Positions 21,168 to 31,290 of a stretch of DNA of 64,000 nt are shown piece by piece; position 1 is the first letter of the stretch, and every line of letters begins with the position of its first letter. The position numbers and the translations under genes were made by a program. Source of the DNA: Bacteroidota bacterium (GTDB lineage: Bacteria > Bacteroidota > Bacteroidia > Palsa-965). Where the stretch lies: positions 1 to 64,000 of the forward strand of contig JABDCB010000001.1 of assembly GCA_013288325.1 (NCBI GenBank). Reading direction: 5' to 3'. The notes below the pieces were generated by a model. That model was not told the origin of the DNA. It did not search any database and was given only the letters and a program-made list of their open reading frames with translations.

Positions 21168-22376
21168 ATGAAGAAAAACATCATTATTATTTCTGTGATT
21201 GCCATTGTAATGGCTGCAGGATATTATTACTATACCAGGAAGAAGAGTGAAACGCTTCCACTTTGGAAAACAGCTAAGGTTGAAAAAGGCCTTCTTGTTC
21301 AGTATGTAACTGCTACTGGATCGGTGGCTGCCGATACAACGGTACAGGTTGGAACACAAGTCTCGGGTATTATTGCGAAAATACTAGTGGACTTTAATTC
21401 CATCGTTAAATACGGACAGATTGTGGCGGTATTGGATACTACTTTTTTGTATGCCTCTAAGGAAGACGCGGATGCAACATTGCAAAAGGCTATTGTACAG
21501 ACAGAAGAAATGAAACGCGAGCTGGATCGTACAAAAGCGCTTTTCGAACAAAAGGTAGCTGATCAGGCAGATTATGACCTGGCTATATATAATTATCAAA
21601 GCGCTAAAAACGGAGAACGGTCTGCAAAAGCACAATATGACAGAGCCGTCATTAATCTGAGATATGCGACTATTCAGGCGCCGGTAAGTGGAACGGTTAT
21701 TTCAAGAAACGTGGATGTAGGGCAAACGGTTATTTCCAGTTTTAACGCTCCAACCTTATTCAGTATTGCGAATGATCTTACCAAAATGCAGGTGCAGGCC
21801 AATGTGGACGAAGCCGATATTGGCCAGGTAAAGGAAGGACAGGATGTTGAATTTACCGTCGACGCCTATGCGGATGATGTTTTTCATGGAAAAGTGCAGC
21901 AAATACGGATTCAGCCGGTAATGGTTCAGAATGTGGTGAACTATGTAGTCATAATTGATGTCCCCAATAAGGATGGAAGATTATTACCTGGTTTGACGGC
22001 GAATATCAGGATCCGGGTAAATGCCAGGGATAGTATCATGAAAGTTCCGGTTAATGCACTTCATTTTAATCCGCCGGCAGACTACCCGGGTAGCATTAAG
22101 ATTCCGGACTCCATATTGAGTAAATCGGAAAGTTTGATTTCCCCACCGAATGAGGACGTTCATAAAAAAACGTTTGTTGTCTGGGTTAAGTCTGGACCTT
22201 ATATATATCCGATACGGGTCAATGCCGGTATCAGCGACGGCTTGGTAACGGAAGTAAGCGGCAAACTGAAAGCCGGAGATGAAGTGGCAATTGGAGTACT
22301 TGCGCAGGCAGCAGCAGTTGTAACGCAGAAAAGTCCATTTATGCCAACCTTTCAGCAACATCGGAAAACACCCTGA
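21168..22376 (+). CDS. MacA-like periplasmic adaptor (HlyD family)
   Basis: Single TM, VQVGTQVSGIIAKILVDFNSIVKYGQ biotinyl-lipoyl half motif, IQAPVSGTVISRNVDVGQTV. Confidence 0.92.
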   Translation: MKKNIIIISVIAIVMAAGYYYYTRKKSETLPLWKTAKVEKGLLVQYVTATGSVAADTTVQVGTQVSGIIAKILVDFNSIVKYGQIVAVLDTTFLYASKEDADATLQKAIVQTEEMKRELDRTKALFEQKVADQADYDLAIYNYQSAKNGERSAKAQYDRAVINLRYATIQAPVSGTVISRNVDVGQTVISSFNAPTLFSIANDLTKMQVQANVDEADIGQVKEGQDVEFTVDAYADDVFHGKVQQIRIQPVMVQNVVNYVVIIDVPNKDGRLLPGLTANIRIRVNARDSIMKVPVNALHFNPPADYPGSIKIPDSILSKSESLISPPNEDVHKKTFVVWVKSGPYIYPIRVNAGISDGLVTEVSGKLKAGDEVAIGVLAQAAAVVTQKSPFMPTFQQHRKTP

Positions 22377-22379
22377 ACC

Positions 22380-23141
22380 ATGGAAAAGAAAACAATCATA
22401 CAGGTAAAAAATATCTGGAAAGTGTATAAGACAGGCGACATGGAGATGAATGCCTTGAGCGATGTTTCACTGGAAGTGAAACAAGGAGACTTTGTAGCTA
22501 TTATGGGTGCAAGCGGATCAGGAAAGTCAACGTTTATGAATATTCTGGGATGTCTGGATTATCCTACGAAAGGAGAATATTATATAGACGGGGCCGATGC
22601 ATTAAAAATGGACCGGAACGAATTAGCCGATCTGAGGAATAGAAAAATCGGATTTATATTCCAGTCATTTAATATTCTGGCCCGTACATCAGCTATTGAA
22701 AATGTGGAGTTGCCGCTTCTGTATAACAATCGTTTCAATGCAAAAGAGAGAAGAGAAAAAGCATTGAAAGCGCTTACCGCGGTTGGTCTGGGAGATCGGA
22801 TAAACTCGATGCCCAATCAGCTATCCGGCGGCCAGCAGCAACGTGTTGCGGTTGCAAGGGCATTAATCAACGATCCCGTGGTTATTATGGCCGATGAGCC
22901 TACCGGTAACCTGGATACGCGTACCAGTTATGAGATTATGCAAATTTTTCAGGAGCTGAATGACAGTGGTATCACCTTTATAATGGTAACACACGAACCC
23001 GATATTGCACAATGCGCCCAGAGTAATGTCATGTTCAGAGACGGGCAGATTATCTCCAATCAGCCGGTGAGTAACCGTAAGATAGCTTCTGAAGAATTGA
23101 AGGTGATTCCGGATAATCGTATCAAAAAAGAAGCGGTATGA
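22380..23141 (+). CDS. MacB-like ABC transporter ATPase
   Basis: Walker [25 protein letters not shown], Walker [13 protein letters not shown]. Confidence 0.95.
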   Translation: MEKKTIIQVKNIWKVYKTGDMEMNALSDVSLEVKQGDFVAIMGASGSGKSTFMNILGCLDYPTKGEYYIDGADALKMDRNELADLRNRKIGFIFQSFNILARTSAIENVELPLLYNNRFNAKERREKALKALTAVGLGDRINSMPNQLSGGQQQRVAVARALINDPVVIMADEPTGNLDTRTSYEIMQIFQELNDSGITFIMVTHEPDIAQCAQSNVMFRDGQIISNQPVSNRKIASEELKVIPDNRIKKEAV

Positions 23142-24361
23142 GAATAATGAACCTTATCAAAGTAGCGGGTCGCAGTTTAAGCAAAAACAAACTGCGTACT
23201 TTTCTCACGATGCTGGGTATCATCATTGGGGTAGGCTCTGTTATTGCCATGCTGGCTATTGGAGAAGGATCCAGGCAAAATATCCAGGCCTCTGTTGCAA
23301 GTCTTGGAACTAATTCGATTATGATCTTCCCTGGCTCTGTCAATCAGGGTGGAGTGAGAATGGGGGCAGGTTCATATTCCACTCTTACGGTGAAGGATGC
23401 CGAGGCAATTATGGTCCGATGCGATTTAGTCAGCCAGATTACCCCGGTTGTGAGTAAGAGTGTACAGGTCATTGCAGGTCCACAAAACTGGAGAACCATG
23501 TTGGTGGGAGCGAATATTGAATATCTCTCTATTCGAAATTTAAATGTGGCGGAGGGCAGCGCTTATACACTTGCTGATGACCGGGCAGCAGCTAAAGTTT
23601 GTATTGTAGGGCAAACGGTCTCCGATAATATTTTTGGAGAAGGAAAGGACCCTGTTGGGCAGTCCATTCGTATTAATAGTATCCCTTTTCGTATTATAGG
23701 ATTGTTGGAGAAAAAAGGGCAAAACACTTTCGGGCAGGATCAGGATGATATTATCATTGCGCCTTTTTCAACTGTTCAGAAAAGGCTAATGACATCTTCC
23801 ATATTCATCAGCAGCATTTTTGCTTCGGGAGAATCCGAGAAGGTGATTGATCAGGCAAAGGATGTCATAGGAACAATACTCCGCGAGCAGCATAAACTTA
23901 CCCCCCATGATGACGATGACTTTACTGTCCGGAGTCAATCGGATATTGCAAATATTTTTGGATCTATTTCAAAAATCATGACCATTCTTTTAGCCAGCAT
24001 AGCCAGCATCTCATTACTTGTGGGTGGCATAGGGATTATGAATATTATGCTTGTATCAGTTACCGAACGAACAAGGGAAATAGGAATCCGTATGGCAATA
24101 GGTGCCAAAGGAAGGGATGTGCTTATTCAGTTTATGATTGAAGCTGTTTTTATCAGCTTTTTAGGGGGTCTTATAGGAGTGGCATTGGGAATGATTACTT
24201 CCGGCTTGGTTGCAACGTTTGGCGGTTGGCCGGTGGTTATTACTTCTACGTCTATCCTTCTTTCATTTGCTTTTTCCGCTGCAGTCGGTATTTTCTTCGG
24301 GTGGTATCCAGCCCGTAAAGCAGCGAGTCTGAATCCTATAGATGCTTTGCGGTACGAATAA
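23138..24361 (+). CDS. MacB-like ABC transporter permease
   Basis: LRTFLTMLGIIIGVGSVIAMLAIGEG, FtsX-like C-terminus GGIGIMNIMLVSVTERTREIGIRMAIGAK. Confidence 0.95.
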   Translation: MRIMNLIKVAGRSLSKNKLRTFLTMLGIIIGVGSVIAMLAIGEGSRQNIQASVASLGTNSIMIFPGSVNQGGVRMGAGSYSTLTVKDAEAIMVRCDLVSQITPVVSKSVQVIAGPQNWRTMLVGANIEYLSIRNLNVAEGSAYTLADDRAAAKVCIVGQTVSDNIFGEGKDPVGQSIRINSIPFRIIGLLEKKGQNTFGQDQDDIIIAPFSTVQKRLMTSSIFISSIFASGESEKVIDQAKDVIGTILREQHKLTPHDDDDFTVRSQSDIANIFGSISKIMTILLASIASISLLVGGIGIMNIMLVSVTERTREIGIRMAIGAKGRDVLIQFMIEAVFISFLGGLIGVALGMITSGLVATFGGWPVVITSTSILLSFAFSAAVGIFFGWYPARKAASLNPIDALRYE

Positions 24362-24415
24362 GCACATGTGCTTAAACAAACGTATCTTCGGTTAGAACTA
24401 CAGAGAAATAGGCTA

Positions 24416-25696
24416 ATGGAAAAAAGGAGTCGCGCTTATCGGATTAACGGAAGAGTCAGAAGGTTGTGGAAGGTGCTTGGCCCCGGACTGATAACAGGCA
24501 GCAGTGACGACGATCCATCTGGTATAGCTACCTATTCACAAGCAGGGGCTGGTTTTGGCTTCGCTACTTTATGGAGCGCACTGATCACATTTCCTTTAAT
24601 GGCCTCGATTCAGGAAATGTGTGCAAGAATAGGCCTGGTGACCGGCGAAGGTCTTGCTACCATCATCCGAAAAAATTATAAAAAGGGTACACTTTACCTC
24701 ATGCTCATCCTGAGCCTTCCGGCTATTGTTCTCAATATCGGAGCTGATATAGCCGGAATGGGTGCTGTTGCCAATCTTCTTTGTCCGGGAATTCCGTCTT
24801 TCATTTTCAGCATTTTCATAACCGCATTGTTGATCGTGTGTATTGTATACCTGCCATACAAGCGTATTGCTGCGGTGATGAAATATCTGTGTCTTACGCT
24901 GCTTGCCTATGTATTAGTTCCTTTAATTGTAAAAACAGATTGGTCCGGCGCCCTGAGAGAATCATTTCTTCCCCACATTCATTTTAATAAAGAATATGCT
25001 GCTATCCTGGTAGCTATCCTGGGTACCACAATTTCCCCGTATCTTTTTATCTGGCAAACTTCTATGGAGGTAGAAGACATGAAAAAGAAGCAGGGAGGTG
25101 CGATCATAAACAACCGAATCATACATAATATGCGTCTGGATGTAGGTTATGGCATGTTCTATTCGAACCTGATCATGTATTTTATCATTCTGGCTTGCGG
25201 TACTGTTTTGTTTAGTGCCGGTATCCGGCAAATAGATACGGTAGATCAGGCAGCCCTGGCTCTTAAACCTCTTGCTGGAGATTTTTCATACGCACTCTTC
25301 TCCCTGGGTGTCATTGGTACCGGTTTTCTGGCTATTCCGGTTCTGGCGGTATCGTTGTCTTATGCATTGTCAGAAACATTCGAATGGAAAGAAGGTTTGG
25401 ACAAGAAATACAAAGAGGCAAAACCTTTTTACGGAGTTATAATTGTTTCACTCATCGTAGGCCTCGGCATTAATTTTTTGGGAATAAGTCCCATTAAAGC
25501 ACTCATTTATACAGCTGTTTTGTATGGCTTGACGGCACCTGGTTTAATTGCAATCATTCTTATTATTTGTAACAACAAGAAAATCATGGGAAACCGCACC
25601 AATGGATGGTTTTCGAATATCCTTGGGATTGTTACCTTTCTTCTGATGACCGTTAGCGGTATTGCAATGATCTGGTTCTATTGTTTCCCTTCCTGA
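24416..25696 (+). CDS. NRAMP-family divalent metal transporter
   Basis: GPGLITGSSDDDPSGIATYSQAGAGFG, multiple TM segments; start set at ATG 24416. Confidence 0.88.
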   Translation: MEKRSRAYRINGRVRRLWKVLGPGLITGSSDDDPSGIATYSQAGAGFGFATLWSALITFPLMASIQEMCARIGLVTGEGLATIIRKNYKKGTLYLMLILSLPAIVLNIGADIAGMGAVANLLCPGIPSFIFSIFITALLIVCIVYLPYKRIAAVMKYLCLTLLAYVLVPLIVKTDWSGALRESFLPHIHFNKEYAAILVAILGTTISPYLFIWQTSMEVEDMKKKQGGAIINNRIIHNMRLDVGYGMFYSNLIMYFIILACGTVLFSAGIRQIDTVDQAALALKPLAGDFSYALFSLGVIGTGFLAIPVLAVSLSYALSETFEWKEGLDKKYKEAKPFYGVIIVSLIVGLGINFLGISPIKALIYTAVLYGLTAPGLIAIILIICNNKKIMGNRTNGWFSNILGIVTFLLMTVSGIAMIWFYCFPS

Positions 25697-25916
25697 TAAT
25701 AATCAGTCTCCTTACAAAGGAATGTCATTTTCTGCGAGCCTCTGTCTTCCTACTTTTATTCTAATAAATAAAATGGAAAACATAGAGGGGGTGTATGATA
25801 CGCTGGGTAAGTAGTGGTATGCAATTGCCGGCCTTTACTTTCGCTCGCCTGGCTGATTCCTTCCAAAGTACATCCTTACCTGTCCCTCCAAGGGTGGCTT
25901 TAAATAAATCAAAGGA

Positions 25917-25981
25917 TGATTTACATCACGTAAACATCTGACCATCCTCATAAACAGGCCAAGTTCACCTGCCTACATTTA
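25917..25981 (+). promoter_or_regulatory. Tandem sites TGATTTACATCA (25917) and TGACCATCCTCA (25939), then N23, TACATTTA; upstream of mlaEFD-ccoI
   Basis: First site matches the FNR core; 22-bp spacing. Confidence 0.7.
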
Positions 25982-26007
25982 TCATCATAATATTTAGCAT
26001 TTAAAAT

Positions 26008-26790
26008 ATGGATACCAATAATGCATTTCTGCGTCCTGTAAAAAGCTTCCTGGTAGAAGCAGGGGAGCTCTCTGCATTTGCCTGGAGATTTATCCGAGAA
26101 GGATTTAAACCACCCTATGAATATGGCGAGTTGCTTAGACAGTCCTATGAAATAGGTTATCGTTCTATTCCTTTAGTATCGTTTACAGCATTTATTATGG
26201 GATTGGTTATAACCATCCAGTCTCATCCGGCTCTGGAAGCTTTTGGTGCAGAATCCTGGTTGCCTTCTATTGTTTCAGAATCGCTTGTAAGGGAAATAAC
26301 CCCGGTTATTACAGCACTTATTTGTGCCGGTAAAGTGGGATCAAGTATTGGAGCAGAGATTGGATCTATGAAAGTAACCGAACAAATTGATGCTATGGAG
26401 GTATCAGGAACCAACCCATTTAAATATCTCGTGGCTACCCGGATTATTTCTACTACCCTCATGTTGCCCCTGCTGGTCATATTCGGTGATGTAGTGGCCC
26501 TTTACGGAGGATACCTGGGGGTTAATATCAGAGGAGTCACCAGTATGAATCTGTTCTGGACACAAGTATTTAACAAGCTGGAGTTCGGAGATGTGTTCCC
26601 TTCCATTATAAAATCAATTTTTTTCGGGTTTGTAATCGGAGTGGTTGGGACATACAAAGGATATACCACTAAAAATGGAACAGAGGGAGTAGGAAGATCA
26701 GCAAATGCTGCAGTTGTGATTGCTTCTTTTGTTGTTTTTATTGTCGATTTGCTGGCGGCTCAAATAGCGGACATACTTCAACTGACATAA
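26008..26790 (+). CDS. mlaE: MlaE-family lipid ABC transporter permease
   Basis: FTAFIMGLVITIQ, EIGSMKVTEQIDAMEVSGTNPFKYL. Confidence 0.92.
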   Translation: MDTNNAFLRPVKSFLVEAGELSAFAWRFIREGFKPPYEYGELLRQSYEIGYRSIPLVSFTAFIMGLVITIQSHPALEAFGAESWLPSIVSESLVREITPVITALICAGKVGSSIGAEIGSMKVTEQIDAMEVSGTNPFKYLVATRIISTTLMLPLLVIFGDVVALYGGYLGVNIRGVTSMNLFWTQVFNKLEFGDVFPSIIKSIFFGFVIGVVGTYKGYTTKNGTEGVGRSANAAVVIASFVVFIVDLLAAQIADILQLT

Positions 26791-26798
26791 ATAGTATC

Positions 26799-27539
26799 AT
26801 GGAAACGAATGGTTCCCCAATTGTTGTTATTAAGAATCTGGAAAAATCTTTCGGAAAGAAGGAGGTATTGAAAGGATTTAATCTGACAGTTAATAAAGGG
26901 GAAAATGTGGTGGTACTTGGAAGATCCGGTGAGGGTAAATCGGTACTGATCAAATGTATTGTGCGTTTGGTGGATGCCGATGCCGGTGAAATCAATGTCC
27001 TGGGAATAAATATGCAAAACCTGAAACACGGGGAACTGGATATTATGAGAGCTAAAATAGGATTTCTGTTCCAGAGCAGTGCATTATATGATTCCATGAC
27101 TGTGGGAGAAAATCTGGAGTTTCCTTTACGCCGACACAGGAAAAAAAATGTGAAGTACGATGTGAACCAAATGGTAAAGGAAGCATTGGAGAGTGTAGGA
27201 TTGAATGGAACGCAGGAAATGTCGCCTGCAGAACTTTCGGGTGGCATGAGAAAGCGGATTGGAATTGCACGCACGCTTATCCTAAATCCGGAAGTTATGC
27301 TTTATGACGAACCTACCACCGGACTTGATCCTGTCACAGCCAGAGAAATCAATCACCTCATGCTGGATGTTCAGGAGAAATACAAAACATCTTCGATAAT
27401 TATTTCGCATGATATGAATTGCGTGCGTATGACGGCAAACAGGGTAGTGGTACTCATAGATGGCAAGTGTTATGCAGAAGGTACCTATGAGGATCTTAAG
27501 AAAAGCCAGGATAAATATGTTAAACAATTTTTCGACTAG
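26799..27539 (+). CDS. mlaF: MlaF-family ATP-binding protein
   Basis: Walker A GRSGEGKS, ELSGGMRKRIGIARTL, DEPTTGLDPV. Confidence 0.92.
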   Translation: METNGSPIVVIKNLEKSFGKKEVLKGFNLTVNKGENVVVLGRSGEGKSVLIKCIVRLVDADAGEINVLGINMQNLKHGELDIMRAKIGFLFQSSALYDSMTVGENLEFPLRRHRKKNVKYDVNQMVKEALESVGLNGTQEMSPAELSGGMRKRIGIARTLILNPEVMLYDEPTTGLDPVTAREINHLMLDVQEKYKTSSIIISHDMNCVRMTANRVVVLIDGKCYAEGTYEDLKKSQDKYVKQFFD

Positions 27540-27541
27540 CC

Positions 27542-28528
27542 ATGAACAGCTCAACCAACAGCCGGTTACGGACCGGTATTTTTGTGATAATAACAACGTT
27601 GTTATTTATCATCGGCCTTTATAAAATTGGCGGAAAGCACCGGATATTTGGCTCAACGATGAATGTCAGCGCCATATTCAGAAACGTAAATGGCCTTATG
27701 CAGGGCAATAACGTACGTTTCGGCGGAATTGACATTGGAACAGTTTCGAAAGTGGAAATTATTTCGGATACGGCAATAAGAGCGACATTTTCAGTGGAGC
27801 ATGAAGCGGCAGTGCATATCACGTCCACCTCGATTGCTTCCATAGGAACTGATGGACTTATGGGAAACAAAATTGTTAACATCGCTCCGGGTGCAGCCGG
27901 AGGAAAACAGATCGGGGAAGGCGGAGTTGTTATCACATTGCCACTTGTGGAGCTGGATAATGCCATGAGGACGCTCAACAAAACAAATGAAAACCTGGAG
28001 CTCATGACAGACGATGCCAAGATTGTGATGAACCGGTTTAGCAAGAAAAATACCTTATGGAGTTTGCTTCTGGATACGGCTGTAGCTGATAATGTAAAAC
28101 AAGCGTTGGTGAATGTCCGTCAATCGGGAAAAAATGCGGTTAGAATTACAGAGGGCCTGGATTTGATGGTTGATAATGTAAACAACGGGAAAGGAAGTTT
28201 GGGATCACTTATTAAAGACACGGCCTTATCGGGTAATCTGCACCGGGCTGCAGCCGATATTGGTATTGTAGGCAAGCAGGCTGCTCATATCAGCAATGAA
28301 TTGAATACGGTGTCGGATAAAATTTTGCATGGACAGGGAAGTGTCGCTGAACTGGTGCAAGATACCAGCCTTGCTCATCGCATTGACCAGGCCATATTTG
28401 ACTTTAAAAGGGGAGCGGCCAATTTTGATTCCAGTATGGTGGCATTGAAACAGAATGCGTTGCTACGCAAAGGCATAAAAAGACAAGAAAAAAAGGCAAA
28501 GCGAGCGAAGGATAATAATATGAAATAG
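27542..28528 (+). CDS. mlaD: MlaD/MCE-domain lipid-binding protein
   Basis: N-terminal TM then MCE domain FRNVNGLMQGNNVRFGGIDIGTVSKVEI. Confidence 0.9.
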   Translation: MNSSTNSRLRTGIFVIITTLLFIIGLYKIGGKHRIFGSTMNVSAIFRNVNGLMQGNNVRFGGIDIGTVSKVEIISDTAIRATFSVEHEAAVHITSTSIASIGTDGLMGNKIVNIAPGAAGGKQIGEGGVVITLPLVELDNAMRTLNKTNENLELMTDDAKIVMNRFSKKNTLWSLLLDTAVADNVKQALVNVRQSGKNAVRITEGLDLMVDNVNNGKGSLGSLIKDTALSGNLHRAAADIGIVGKQAAHISNELNTVSDKILHGQGSVAELVQDTSLAHRIDQAIFDFKRGAANFDSSMVALKQNALLRKGIKRQEKKAKRAKDNNMK

Positions 28529-28548
28529 TCAAAAGCGGAGAAGAGGTT

Positions 28549-30966
28549 ATGGAATTAAAAGAACATACTCCTGTAGAAACCAAACATGTTTGTTTTCACT
28601 GTGGAGAGGATTGCCCCGATTCATCCATACGGGAAGAAGAGAACTATTTTTGTTGCGAAGGATGCCACCTGGTTTATAACCTGTTAAATAGAAATGGGCT
28701 CTGTACATATTACAGCCTTAATGAATCGCCGGGCACTAATCAACGACTAAAGGTCAGGCCGGATAAGTTCACATTTCTGGATGATGAGAAAGTGAAGCAA
28801 CGCCTTTTGCTTTTTACCGATGGCAAACAAAGCAAGGTAAGTTTTTACCTGCCGCAGATTCATTGCAGCTCGTGTATCTGGCTGCTGGAATATCTTCATA
28901 AACTCAATCCGGGTATTATTTCAAGTCGGGTTGATTTCCCCCGGAAGACAATCGATGTCTTGTATTCAGAGAACTCTATGAGTCTGAGGAAAGTGGCCGA
29001 ATTGCTAACCAGTATTGGATACGAGCCCCATATCAGCCTGAACGATCTGAATGAAAAAGAAGTACGTAAGGTGGATAGGAAGCGATTGATCAGACTGGGT
29101 GTTGCCGGTTTTTGTTTCGGTAATATAATGATGTTGAGTCTGCCAGAATATTTTTCCGGAGGAGCCATTGCAGATCTGACCATGAAGCATTTATTCTCCT
29201 GGCTCAATCTGGGTCTTTCGTTACCCGTTTTCTTCTATTCTGCAACTGAATTTTATCAATCTGCATGGCAGGGGCTTAAACAACGTTTTCTGAATATAGA
29301 TGCACCTATTGTGCTGGCTATTTTTATTACCTTTTTTCGGAGTGTTTATGAAATAACAAGCGGGACAGGAACCGGATACCTGGATTCGATGGCAGGAATT
29401 GTGTTTCTGATGTTAACAGGACGTGTATTTCAGGACTATACCTATCAGACCTTATCCTTTGAGCGTGATTTTAAATCTTATTTCCCGATCTCTGTTTGCC
29501 AGAAACAGGAAGGGAAGGAGATTTATGTACCGGTTTCGGAAATCAAGCCCGGCGATCGGATTCTGATTCGCAGTAATGAATTAATCCCGGTGGATGGAAT
29601 TCTTTTTCATGGAAAGGCAGCGATTGATTATAGTTTTGTTACTGGAGAATCAGCACCTGTTGATAAAGGCATAGGCGAAATACTGTATGCAGGAGGGAAG
29701 CAGAGGGGTGGTGAAATAGAGCTGGAGGTTATAAAGGATGTGTCGCAAAGCTATCTTACACAGCTTTGGAACAATAGTGTATTTAAGGATCGGAAAAAAG
29801 AGGATCCCAGCTTCATTCATAAGCTTGCCCGTTATTTCACCGTCTTATTGCTGGGCCTTGCAATAGGAGCGGCTATTTATTGGAGCATCCAGGATCCGCA
29901 TAAAATATGGCCTTCGGTTACCGCTATTCTTATTGTGGCTTGTCCCTGTGCTTTGCTGTTGTCTGCCACCTTTACCAACGGACATATTATGAGGATGCTG
30001 GGACGGAATGGTTTTTATCTTAAGAATGCTTCTGCCATTGAAACCCTTGCAGGAGCGGATATGGTTGTTTTTGATAAAACAGGGACCATTTCTCAAAATG
30101 GATCTTCTCAGATCACCTATGAAGGAAAAGAGCTTGGCCTTACGGAAAAGCAATTGATCCGTTCATTAGCCCGGCAGAGTAATCATTTCTTAAGCCGGTT
30201 GTTGGTGTCTTATCTGCCCGATAGCAAAGCGCTGAAAGTAGAGCACTATAAAGAAACGATAGGCCGGGGTGCGGAAGGTTATATCCGGAGCACAAAAATA
30301 AAAATAGGGTCTGCGGCTTTTCTGGACATTGAGAAAGACAGTGATGCGAATTTAAGCAGGGTGTATGTGGCTATTGATAGGCAAATACAGGGTTGCTTTC
30401 TGTTTAAAAACACCTACCGCCCCGGAATGAAAAAGCTTATCAAAGATCTGCTAAAAACACACAAACTCGCCTTGCTTAGCGGTGATAATGATTCGGAGAA
30501 ACCGTATCTGTCGCAAATTTTTGGTAGTGATAGTCAGCTGTATTTTGATCAAAGCCCACAGGAAAAGTTGCAATATATATCCGATCGTCAGAAGGAAGGA
30601 AGAAGGGTAGTCATGGTGGGAGATGGATTGAATGATTCGGGTGCACTAATGCAGAGTAATGCAGGTATAGCCTTGTCGGAGGATACTAATAATTTTTCCC
30701 CGGCTTGTGATTGCATTCTTACCGCCGGGCATCTTAATAAACTACCGATTTTTCTGGCTTATGCTAAATGTGGTAAACGCATCATTATTGCCAGTTTTAT
30801 TATTTCCGTACTCTACAATATCATTGGACTGGGGTTTGCCATACAGGGCAACTTATCGCCCCTCATTGCGGCTCTGCTTATGCCAATAAGCTCCGTATCC
30901 ATCTTACTATTTACTTCCGGATTTAGCAGGCTTTGTGCCCGTTATATGGGTTTGAAGTTGGGCTAA
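28549..30966 (+). CDS. ccoI: CcoI/FixI-type heavy-metal P-type ATPase
   Basis: N-terminal CFHCGEDCPD and IHCSSCIWLLE, CPCALLLSATF, DKTGTIS, GDGLNDSGAL; directly upstream of ccoS/ccoN. Confidence 0.93.
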   Translation: MELKEHTPVETKHVCFHCGEDCPDSSIREEENYFCCEGCHLVYNLLNRNGLCTYYSLNESPGTNQRLKVRPDKFTFLDDEKVKQRLLLFTDGKQSKVSFYLPQIHCSSCIWLLEYLHKLNPGIISSRVDFPRKTIDVLYSENSMSLRKVAELLTSIGYEPHISLNDLNEKEVRKVDRKRLIRLGVAGFCFGNIMMLSLPEYFSGGAIADLTMKHLFSWLNLGLSLPVFFYSATEFYQSAWQGLKQRFLNIDAPIVLAIFITFFRSVYEITSGTGTGYLDSMAGIVFLMLTGRVFQDYTYQTLSFERDFKSYFPISVCQKQEGKEIYVPVSEIKPGDRILIRSNELIPVDGILFHGKAAIDYSFVTGESAPVDKGIGEILYAGGKQRGGEIELEVIKDVSQSYLTQLWNNSVFKDRKKEDPSFIHKLARYFTVLLLGLAIGAAIYWSIQDPHKIWPSVTAILIVACPCALLLSATFTNGHIMRMLGRNGFYLKNASAIETLAGADMVVFDKTGTISQNGSSQITYEGKELGLTEKQLIRSLARQSNHFLSRLLVSYLPDSKALKVEHYKETIGRGAEGYIRSTKIKIGSAAFLDIEKDSDANLSRVYVAIDRQIQGCFLFKNTYRPGMKKLIKDLLKTHKLALLSGDNDSEKPYLSQIFGSDSQLYFDQSPQEKLQYISDRQKEGRRVVMVGDGLNDSGALMQSNAGIALSEDTNNFSPACDCILTAGHLNKLPIFLAYAKCGKRIIIASFIISVLYNIIGLGFAIQGNLSPLIAALLMPISSVSILLFTSGFSRLCARYMGLKLG

Positions 30967-30983
30967 TGCCGGATGGTGAAAAC

Positions 30984-31048
30984 TGACGAAGGTCACCCTG
31001 GGCCTTGACGATGGTCATTAAGATTGTTTGGCAGGCCTCCTACTTTTG
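30984..31048 (+). promoter_or_regulatory. Tandem sites TGACGAAGGTCA (30984) and TGACGATGGTCA (31006), then N23, TACTTTTG; upstream of ccoS-NO
   Basis: Two perfect TGAYnnnnRTCA sites 22 bp apart; perfect -7. Confidence 0.8.
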
Positions 31049-31069
31049 AAACAAATAAACCAACTGCTT

Positions 31070-31273
31070 ATGAGTGCCCTGTTCATACTTCTTGGAGCTA
31101 GCTTAAGCATTGCTATCGGATTTCTGGTGGCATTTATCTGGTCGGTAAAAAGTGGTCAGTATGATGATGAATACACTCCTTCCGTTCGAATGTTGTTTGA
31201 TGATACAAAGCCAATTATAAATAATGTACAGTCGAAATTAACAGAGAAGAATACCGGTAAAAAAAGTAACTAA
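31070..31273 (+). CDS. ccoS: cbb3-type cytochrome oxidase assembly protein CcoS
   Basis: ILLGASLSIAIGFLVAFIWSVKSGQYDD; start trimmed to ATG 31070, downstream of the predicted promoter. Confidence 0.9.
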   Translation: MSALFILLGASLSIAIGFLVAFIWSVKSGQYDDEYTPSVRMLFDDTKPIINNVQSKLTEKNTGKKSN

Positions 31274-31290
31274 AAAAAAGAATCAGAATT

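Noticed and set aside
19675-24361. Possible specific macrolide resistance system
   Set aside because: TolC-MacA-MacB homologues are widespread with diverse substrates; the sequence alone does not identify one
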